NCBI GenBank assembly: GCA_964547415.1
Contig: CAZJNX010000150.1
Location: 1 to 11,814, forward strand
DNA length: 11,814 bases
Source of the DNA: CAZJNX01 sp964547415
Lineage (GTDB): Bacteria > Pseudomonadota > Alphaproteobacteria > Rhizobiales > Amorphaceae
Reading direction: 5' to 3'
Shown here: positions 6,950 through 11,814 of the stretch, piece by piece
Position numbering within the stretch: position 1 is the first letter of the stretch
Layout: the number at the start of each line of letters is the position of its first letter
The notes under the pieces: generated by a model
The model's input: the letters and a program-made list of their open reading frames with translations, nothing else
What the model was told of the DNA's origin: nothing
Database searches by the model: none
Made by a program: the position numbers and the translations under genes

Positions 6950-7354
6950 CCCTCACCCCCCGCACGCGCGTCCCCGTCCAGCGCCACGCGACGCCGGTCG
7001 TGACGGATCCCCCCGGGGCGTTTCGGCCCCGGCCCGTTCCCTTCAGCCCGTGAGAGTCCCCGCGCGGCGCGCCACCCGGGGCCGCGACGACATCGAACGG
7101 CCTTCGCCACCCCGATCCGGCGAAGCCGTCCCCGTCCGGCAGCGGGCGCACGGGCCCGGTCCGGACGCGGCGATCATGCCGCGCCGCGACAATTTGTCAT
7201 TGCGCTGGATCAAGGCGAACGCGGGGCGAGTCGTTCCAGCGCCTGCGGGCCGCGGCGGACGCTCGCGCAACCGCGGGCGGGGACAAGGCGCGCGGGCGGC
7301 GCCGAGGGTCTTCGCTGGGGAGGGGACGGTCCCGGCCGGCCGGCCGGGGCCCCG
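6950..7354. other. Intergenic region holding the dorC leader and promoter
   Basis: These 405 bases lie between the dorC start and the ETF-QO stop. None of the short open frames here looks like a protein. If transcription starts near 7165, as the FNR/FixK-type box suggests, dorC has a leader of about 215 bases. Beyond the promoter box and the ETF-QO hairpin I see no recognised riboswitch or RNA family. Confidence 0.5.
7165..7213 (-). promoter_or_regulatory. Predicted class II FNR/FixK-type promoter of dorCDA
   Basis: On the minus strand 7213-7200 reads TTGATCCAGCGCAA. This is one perfect FNR half-site (TTGAT) and a looser one (CGCAA) with the correct four-base gap, fitting the broad FnrL/FixK consensus TTG-N8-CAA. 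A -10-like CATGAT (4 of 6) lies at 7178-7173, centred 31 bases downstream. That is close to the geometry expected when the regulator sits at -41.5, and it puts the start of transcription near 7165. A short palindrome GACAATTTGTC (7188-7198) lies two bases beyond the box. Anaerobic control of this operon by an FNR relative is known in Rhodobacter; its use here is inferred. Confidence 0.6.
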
Positions 7355-7356
7355 TC
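7325..7356 (-). terminator. GC palindrome at the end of the ETF-QO gene
   Basis: CCCGGCCGGCCGGCCGGG (7331-7348) is a perfect 18-base palindrome. Flanking GACGG (7325-7329) and CCGTC (7352-7356) can extend the stem with a small bulge. It begins at the ETF-QO stop codon (7355-7357). No T-run follows, so its role as a terminator is inferred from position. Confidence 0.45.
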
Positions 7357-9058
7357 ACATGTTGGGGTAGTTGGGACCGCCCGGCCCCTCCGGCGGGACC
7401 CAGTCGATGTTCTGGTTCGGGTCCTTGATGTCGCACGTCTTGCAGTGGACGCAGTTCTGGGCGTTGATGACGAAGCGCGGATCGGCGTCCTCGCCCGCCC
7501 CTTCCGGCGCCACCCATTCGTAGACGCCGGCCGGGCAGTAGCGCTGGGACGGGCCGGCGTAGGTCTGCCACTCGGACGAGAACTGGAGCGCCGGGTCCTT
7601 CACCTTCAGATGGACCGGCTGGTCCTCCTCGTGGTTGGTGTTGGACAGGAAGACCGAGGACAGCTTGTCGAAGCTCACCACCCCGTCGGGCTTCGGGTAG
7701 TCGATCGGCTTGTGCCGGCTGGCGGGCTCGGTCGCGGCGTAGTCTGGCTTGCCGTGCTTCAGCGTGCCGAACGGGGAGCGGCCGGTGAGGGCGATCGACC
7801 ACATGTCGAGCCCCGCCGCCGCGACGCCGCCCGCCGTGCCGTACCGGCTCCACAGCGGCTTGACGTTGCGCACGCTCTTCAGATCCTNNNNNNNNNNGTC
7901 GCGCCAGGCGTCCTCGTATCCGGACAGCTCGTCCCGCGCCCGGCCCTCTGCGAGGGCGCCCGCCACGTGCTCGGCCGCCAGCATCCCCGACAGCATGGCG
8001 TTGTGGGAGCCCTTGATCCGCGGCACGTTGACGAAGCCCGCCGAGCAGCCGAGCAGCGCCCCGCCCGGGAAGGCGAGCTTCGGCACCGACTGGAAGCCGC
8101 CCTCGGAGATCGCCCGCGCCCCGTAGGACAGGCGCGTGCCGCCCTCGAAGGTCTCGCGCACCATCGGGTGCGTCTTGAAGCGCTGGAACTCGTCGAACGG
8201 GGAGAGATAGGGGTTCCTGTAGTTGAGGTGGACCACGTAGCCCACCGCCACCTGCTCGTCCTCCAGGTGGTACAGGAACGAGCCGCCGCCCGTCCGGTTG
8301 TCGAGCGGCCAGCCGAACGAGTGCTGGACGAGGCCGGGCCGGTGCTTCTCCGGGGCGACGCGCCACAGCTCCTTCAGGCCGATGCCGTACTTCTGCGGCT
8401 CGCGCCCCTCGGCGAGGCCGAAGCGGGCGATCAGCTGCTTGGCGAGGGAGCCGCGCACCCCTTCCCCGATCAGGACGTACTTGCCGTGGAGCTCCATGCC
8501 GCGGGCGAAGGCGTCCTTCGGCTCGCCGTCCCGGCCGATGCCCATGTCGCCGGTCGCCACGCCCATGACGGCGCCGCTCTCGTCGAACAGGATCTCCGTC
8601 GCCGGGAAGCCGGGGTAGATCTCGACTCCGAGCTCCTCCGCCTTGCGGGCCAGCCAGCGGCAGACGTTGCCGAGGGAGGCGACGTAGTTGCCCTCGTTCG
8701 ACATCAGCTTCGGCATCATGAAGTTGGGCAGGCGCACCCCGCCCGCCGGGCCGAGGAAATAGAACTCGTCGTCGGTGACCGGCGTCTTCATGGGCGGATC
8801 CTCGTCCTCCCGCCAGTCGGGGAACATGCGGTCGAGGGCGATGGGGTCGATCACCGCGCCCGACAGGATGTGGGCGCCCACCTCCGAGCCCTTTTCCAGG
8901 ACGACGACGGAGATCTCCTCGCCCCGTTCGGCGGCGAGCTGGCGGAGGCGGATCGCGGCGGACAGGCCCGCGGGCCCCGCGCCGACGATCACCACGTCGT
9001 ATTCCATGCTCTCCCGCTCGGGCAGGCTCGCCCCGTTGCCGGTCCCGTTCTCGCTCAT
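7355..9058 (-). CDS. Electron transfer flavoprotein-ubiquinone oxidoreductase
   Basis: This is ETF-QO (ETF dehydrogenase), about 567 residues with the gap counted. It sits on the inner membrane and takes electrons from reduced electron transfer flavoprotein, itself fed by acyl-CoA and related dehydrogenases, and reduces ubiquinone. An FAD-binding GAGPAGLSAA lies at residues 26-35. GWPLDNRTGGGSFLYH falls in the central domain. The C-terminal 4Fe-4S ligands are Cys508 (CPAGVYEW) and CVHCKTCDIKDP (Cys536, 539, 542), ending in the typical NIDWVPPEGPGGPNYPNM. The start is ATG at 9058 with AGAGG upstream; an in-frame start 30 codons earlier adds a non-conserved Arg/Pro stretch. Ten N at 7888-7897 replace about four codons near residue 387, and the frame stays open across them. 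It is divergent from the uracil-DNA glycosylase gene (188 bases apart). Confidence 0.95.
   Translation of the reverse strand: MSENGTGNGASLPERESMEYDVVIVGAGPAGLSAAIRLRQLAAERGEEISVVVLEKGSEVGAHILSGAVIDPIALDRMFPDWREDEDPPMKTPVTDDEFYFLGPAGGVRLPNFMMPKLMSNEGNYVASLGNVCRWLARKAEELGVEIYPGFPATEILFDESGAVMGVATGDMGIGRDGEPKDAFARGMELHGKYVLIGEGVRGSLAKQLIARFGLAEGREPQKYGIGLKELWRVAPEKHRPGLVQHSFGWPLDNRTGGGSFLYHLEDEQVAVGYVVHLNYRNPYLSPFDEFQRFKTHPMVRETFEGGTRLSYGARAISEGGFQSVPKLAFPGGALLGCSAGFVNVPRIKGSHNAMLSGMLAAEHVAGALAEGRARDELSGYEDAWRDXXXXDLKSVRNVKPLWSRYGTAGGVAAAGLDMWSIALTGRSPFGTLKHGKPDYAATEPASRHKPIDYPKPDGVVSFDKLSSVFLSNTNHEEDQPVHLKVKDPALQFSSEWQTYAGPSQRYCPAGVYEWVAPEGAGEDADPRFVINAQNCVHCKTCDIKDPNQNIDWVPPEGPGGPNYPNM
7888..7897. 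other. Assembly gap (10 N) inside the ETF-QO gene
   Basis: Ten undetermined bases interrupt the gene between codons for ...AWRD and DLKSVRNVKP. The frame is the same on both sides, so the true missing length should be 10 plus a multiple of 3. Relatives as I remember them have one more residue here, so the gap size may be only a placeholder. Confidence 0.99.
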
Positions 9059-9246
9059 GTGCCTCTGTCTCACGCCTCGCTCGGGCGGGCGGCCGCACCG
9101 TCCGGCCCGCTGGTTAGGACACGCGGCCGCCGCAGGCAACGGCCGCACGCCGCGCGCCTTCGCGACATGCGGTCGGGCGGGAGGCCGTGCAACCCCCGGC
9201 GGCGTCGCACGTCCCGCCCGCGGCCGTTCCGTGCTATCGGGGCGCC

Positions 9247-10128
9247 ATGAGCGAGGAGACCATCGACGGCGCGGCCCACGCGGCCGGCCCCCTGCCGCCC
9301 GAGGTCGTGGCGGCGATCCTGTCCTTCCACGTCGCCTGCGGGGTCGACGCGACGGTGTCCGACGCCCCGCGGGACTGGACGGCGGCGCCCGCCGCGCCGC
9401 CCCCGCCGGGCCCGGAGCCGGCCGCGCCGCGAGGCCCGCCGGCGCCAGCGCGTCCCGCGCCGGCGCCCGGTGGCGGGGCCGTCGAGACGGCGCCGCCGGT
9501 GATGGCCGCCCGCGCCGAGGCGGCGTCCGCCGAAAGCCTCGAGGCGCTCCGGGGGATCCTGTCCGCCTTCGAGGGCTGCCCGTTGCGATTCACCGCGCGC
9601 AACCTCGTGTTCGGCACGGGCGATCCCGCCGCCCGCCTCGCCTTCGTGGGCGAGGCGCCCGGCCGCGAGGAGGACATGGAGGGAAAGCCCTTCGTCGGCC
9701 GCTCCGGCAAGCTCCTGGAACGGATGCTCGCCGCCGTCGGCCTGTCGCGGGAGGCGGTGTTCATCACCAACGTGCTGCCCTGGCGTCCGCCCGGCAACAA
9801 CGCGCCCAGCGACCTCGAGGTGGCGACGTGCCTGCCCTTCGTCGTCCGCCAGATCGAGCTCGTCTCGCCGGAGGTGGTGGTGCTCCTCGGCGGGGCGGCC
9901 ACCAAGGCCCTCACCGGCCGCACGGAGGGCATCCGTCGCCTGCGCGGGCGGTGGCTGACCCTCGAGGCGGCGGGCCTTTCCCTCCCCGCCCTGCCGACGC
10001 TCCACCCGGCCTACCTCCTGCGCCAGCCGGCGGAGAAGCGCGCGGCCTGGGCCGACCTCCTCGCCGTCGCGGACCGGCTCGGCCTGCCGGCCGCGCCCGT
10101 CGCGCCCCGCGGCGAGGGGCGGGGGTGA
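9247..10128 (+). CDS. Family 4 (type 4) uracil-DNA glycosylase
   Basis: This 293-residue enzyme should remove uracil from DNA as the first step of base excision repair. The catalytic domain starts near residue 100, after a Pro/Ala-rich linker (about 45-85) and a short helical N-terminus. Motif A is GEAPGREED (135-143) followed by GKPFVGRSG. ITNVLPWRPPGNNAP (173-187) and the DNA-contacting HPAYLLR (253-259) complete the family pattern. Classical family 4 enzymes have four Cys ligands for a 4Fe-4S cluster. Here Cys111 and Cys195 are present, but the other two positions are Phe108 and Trp179. I recall the same change in other alphaproteobacterial homologues. The ATG at 9247 lacks a clear ribosome binding site, and a -10-like TGCTAT lies at 9232-9237, so the mRNA may be nearly leaderless. 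The protease gene follows after 54 bases. Confidence 0.9.
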   Translation: MSEETIDGAAHAAGPLPPEVVAAILSFHVACGVDATVSDAPRDWTAAPAAPPPPGPEPAAPRGPPAPARPAPAPGGGAVETAPPVMAARAEAASAESLEALRGILSAFEGCPLRFTARNLVFGTGDPAARLAFVGEAPGREEDMEGKPFVGRSGKLLERMLAAVGLSREAVFITNVLPWRPPGNNAPSDLEVATCLPFVVRQIELVSPEVVVLLGGAATKALTGRTEGIRRLRGRWLTLEAAGLSLPALPTLHPAYLLRQPAEKRAAWADLLAVADRLGLPAAPVAPRGEGRG

Positions 10129-10182
10129 CAAACGTCCTTTGGGGCGGCATCACGGGGCCCGTTCAGTGGCGGGGGATCGAAG

Positions 10183-11040
10183 GTGCTCAAGAGGCTGAAG
10201 TCGCTCGTTCCGGGGATGCGGGACAAGGTGCCGGTGGTGCCCGTGGTCCGCCTGTCGGGCCTCATCGGCATGTCCGCGCCGTTCCGCCCGGGCCTTTCCC
10301 TCACCTCGGTGGCGGGCGCGCTCAACCGCGCCTTCTCCATCCGCGCCGCCCCGGCGGTCGCCATCGTCGTCAACTCGCCCGGCGGCTCGCCCGTCCAGTC
10401 CCACCTCATCTACCGCCGCATCCGCCAGCTCGCCGCGGAGAAGGAGCGCGAGGTCCTCGTGTTCGTGGAGGACGTGGCGGCCTCGGGCGGTTACATGCTG
10501 ACGCTCGCCGGCGACGAGGTGTTCGTGGACCCCTCGTCCATCGTGGGCTCCATCGGCGTCGTCAGCCAGGGCTTCGGCTTCGTGCGCCTGATCGACCGGG
10601 TGGGCATCGAGCGGCGCCTCTACACGGCCGGCGAGAACAAGGCGATCCTCGATCCCTTCAAGCCGGAGAACCCGGACGACGTGGAACACCTGAAGTCCCT
10701 CCAGGCGGACGTCCACGCCACCTTCATCGAGCTCGTGAAGGAGCGGCGGGGCGACAAGCTCGCCGACGACGGGGACCTCTTCACCGGCCTGTTCTGGTCG
10801 GGCCGGCGGGCGGTGGACCTCGGCCTCGCGGACGCGGTGGGCGATGCGCGCGGCGTCCTGGTGGAGCGCTACGGCAAGGACGTGATCCTGAAGCCGGTTG
10901 AGACGCGCCGCGGCTCCCTCCTGCGCCGGACCTCCCCGGAGATCGGCGGCGGCTTCATGGGCCGCTTCGCCGCCCGCGTCGCCGACGATCTCCTCGACGC
11001 GGCCGAGGCGCGGGCCATGTGGTCGCGCTACCGCCTGTGA
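10183..11040 (+). CDS. S49-family serine protease (SppA/SohB-like), short form
   Basis: This 285-residue protein has the ClpP-like fold signature of peptidase family S49, which includes signal peptide peptidase A and SohB. VNSPGGSP (63-70) forms the oxyanion region. Ser101 in AASGGYM is the likely nucleophile and Lys153 in GENKAILDPF the likely general base; SIVGSIGVVSQ (119-129) supports the family. E. coli SppA and SohB are membrane-anchored, but no hydrophobic anchor or signal peptide is seen here: the N-terminus MLKRLKSLVPGMRDK is basic and amphipathic, so it may be cytoplasmic or peripherally membrane-bound. Its substrate is unknown. The start is GTG at 10183 with a GGGGG-type site ahead. 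It lies 54 bases after the glycosylase gene and is probably co-transcribed. Confidence 0.88.
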   Translation: MLKRLKSLVPGMRDKVPVVPVVRLSGLIGMSAPFRPGLSLTSVAGALNRAFSIRAAPAVAIVVNSPGGSPVQSHLIYRRIRQLAAEKEREVLVFVEDVAASGGYMLTLAGDEVFVDPSSIVGSIGVVSQGFGFVRLIDRVGIERRLYTAGENKAILDPFKPENPDDVEHLKSLQADVHATFIELVKERRGDKLADDGDLFTGLFWSGRRAVDLGLADAVGDARGVLVERYGKDVILKPVETRRGSLLRRTSPEIGGGFMGRFAARVADDLLDAAEARAMWSRYRL

Positions 11041-11120
11041 GGGGTGCGGCCGACGTCCCCCGTGCGGCGGCCGGCCCGTTGCGCTAGCGTTCCGGGGACA
11101 CCACCCTCCGGAGGCCAGCG

Positions 11121-11309
11121 ATGCCCCACCCCCTCCTCTTCGTCGCCGCGGCGGGTGCCGCGGTCATCGCCGCCCGCATGATCTCCCGGGAGATGCGCCG
11201 CATCGGTTCCGAGGTGGACCGGGCGCGCGAGCGGGCGATCGCCGAGCGCGAGGGCATCCCGCTCGAGCGGGACCCGCAGACCGGCGTCTACCGCGCCCGC
11301 GAGCGCTGA
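11121..11309 (+). CDS. Small predicted membrane-anchored protein, function unknown
   Basis: This 62-residue protein has one hydrophobic segment at residues 4-20 (LLFVAAAGAAVIAARMI), a charged helical stretch (SREMRRIGSEVDRARERAIAER), and a short tail IPLERDPQTGVYRARER. The ATG is well supported by GGAGG at 11110-11114. The tail motif LERDPxTGVYR is one I associate with small uncharacterised alphaproteobacterial proteins, which supports a real gene without telling its role. The gene lies 80 bases after the protease gene. A CGCTAGCG palindrome in that gap may be part of a promoter. Confidence 0.75.
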   Translation: MPHPLLFVAAAGAAVIAARMISREMRRIGSEVDRARERAIAEREGIPLERDPQTGVYRARER

Positions 11310-11344
11310 GGCGCGACCGGGCGAATCGTCCGGCCCCCCTTCTC

Positions 11345-11378
11345 CGGCGCTGGCGCCGTTTGCGTGACGGGCGTCACG
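11345..11378 (+). terminator. Two adjacent short inverted repeats
   Basis: CGGCGC-TG-GCGCCG (11345-11358) is followed by TTT and then by CGTGAC-GGGC-GTCACG (11363-11378). They lie 36 bases after the 62-residue protein gene. The first with its TTT could be a short terminator. The second could be a hairpin or an operator for the gene at 11498. Arms are only six bases, so confidence is low. Confidence 0.3.
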
Positions 11379-11497
11379 GCGGGGCGCATTCTTCCGCCAC
11401 CCGCCTTCCCATTCCGGGCACCGCTTCGACATGTCCCGGTGCGGCCCGCCCCGTGGCGGCGCCGCGCTGCGAGCGCGGAGCGTGAGGGAGGTGCGCG

Positions 11498-11665
11498 ATG
11501 AGCGAGAGCGAGGCCCCGCCGCCGGAGCCCACCGGCAGCCCGCTCCTCGACGAGGTCCTCGGCATCCTGACGTCGCCGCCCGCCCGGCCGGCCCCGTCCG
11601 TGCGCCTGCCGGGCGTCCGCAACCGCCCCGCCACACGACCGTCCGGCCGCCCCTCGGACCCCTGA
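11498..11665 (+). CDS. Possible 55-residue protein, function unknown
   Basis: An ATG at 11498 with GGGAGG about eight bases upstream opens a 55-residue frame ending at TGA 11663-11665. The product begins MSESEAPPPEPTGSPLLDEV, has a short hydrophobic helix LLDEVLGILTSP (16-27), and a Pro/Arg-rich basic tail ending GRPSDP. It looks mostly disordered and matches no family I know. Support comes from the good ribosome binding site and the hairpin that begins five bases after the stop. It is too short to be sure from composition alone. Confidence 0.5.
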   Translation: MSESEAPPPEPTGSPLLDEVLGILTSPPARPAPSVRLPGVRNRPATRPSGRPSDP

Positions 11666-11670
11666 CCGAT

Positions 11671-11690
11671 CCCGCCGGCCGACCGGCGGG
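11671..11690 (+). terminator. Hairpin after the 55-residue frame
   Basis: CCCGCCGG (11671-11678) and CCGGCGGG (11683-11690) form a perfect 8-bp GC stem with a four-base loop CCGA, starting five bases after the stop codon. No T-run follows. Its position suggests a transcript end and supports the small gene. Confidence 0.5.
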
Positions 11691-11814
11691 CGCCCTGTCG
11701 CCTCGTCCATTCCGCTGGTGAGACGAGAGCGCCGACATTCCGCCGGAGCCGACGCTTTCAGAACCGCGCCGGGTGCGGGCCGGGTCAACCCCGAAGAGCC
11801 GAAGGCGTGGGTTG
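11691..11814. other. Right edge, no gene recognised
   Basis: These last 124 bases show no ribosome binding site, family match or RNA gene. A six-base inverted repeat (CAACCC 11786-11791, GGGTTG 11809-11814) touches the window end and may be incomplete. Confidence 0.4.

Noticed and set aside
5783..7003. Open frame of 406 codons on the plus strand
   Set aside because: It is the antisense shadow of dorC, whose five heme motifs settle the coding strand.
7445..9250. Open frame of about 600 codons on the plus strand
   Set aside because: It is the antisense of ETF-QO; the minus strand has the FAD and Fe-S motifs.
8775..10901. Long plus-strand frame of 708 codons
   Set aside because: It runs out of frame through the glycosylase and protease genes and has no recognisable domain.
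1..11814. CRISPR array, tRNA, rRNA, insertion sequence or phage genes
   Set aside because: No regularly spaced repeats, cloverleaf-like sequence, rRNA-like sequence, transposase or integrase motifs were seen on either strand by eye.

Overview
The window is about 11.8 kb of very GC-rich DNA, roughly 70% or more by eye. The protein set points to an alphaproteobacterium, probably a Rhodospirillales-like or related purple-bacterial lineage. The evidence is a dorCDA-type DMSO/TMAO respiration operon in the Rhodobacter gene order (cytochrome, chaperone, reductase), an ETF:ubiquinone oxidoreductase divergent from an alphaproteobacterial-style family 4 uracil-DNA glycosylase, and the base composition. 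A run of 10 N at 7888-7897 shows this is a draft scaffold. No rRNA, tRNA, CRISPR array, transposase or integrase was recognised.

Layout, left to right. Positions 1-822 hold no gene I can defend. There is an open frame entering from the left edge, and a cluster of inverted repeats at 591-723. On the minus strand, 823-1214 looks like a decayed RTX-type calcium-binding protein gene whose recognisable pieces lie in all three frames. Positions 1416-2162 (+) encode a class I SAM-dependent methyltransferase, followed by a 90-residue three-helix membrane protein of the GlsB/YeaQ/YmgE type (2249-2521, +). A strong hairpin at 2540-2567 separates these from the convergent dor operon.

The dor operon runs leftward: dorC (5774-6949, pentaheme quinol dehydrogenase), dorD (5143-5784, chaperone, overlapping dorC by 11 bases) and dorA (2576-5053, Tat-exported molybdenum reductase). 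Upstream of dorC is a FNR/FixK-type box (7200-7213) with a -10-like hexamer at the spacing expected of a class II anaerobic promoter. Together the genes would pass electrons from membrane quinol through DorC to periplasmic DorA, which reduces DMSO or TMAO when oxygen is low.

The right third is housekeeping. An ETF-QO gene (7355-9058, -) sends electrons from flavoprotein dehydrogenases into the quinone pool. Divergent from it are a family 4 uracil-DNA glycosylase (9247-10128, +), a short S49-family protease (10183-11040, +), and two small genes of unknown function (11121-11309 and 11498-11665, +), the second followed at once by a hairpin.

I found no clear new multi-gene system. The items most worth a second look are the predicted oxygen-responsive dor promoter, the three-frame RTX remnant, the paired 17-bp palindromes at 591 and 707, and the glycosylase that lacks two of the four cysteines expected for its Fe-S cluster.
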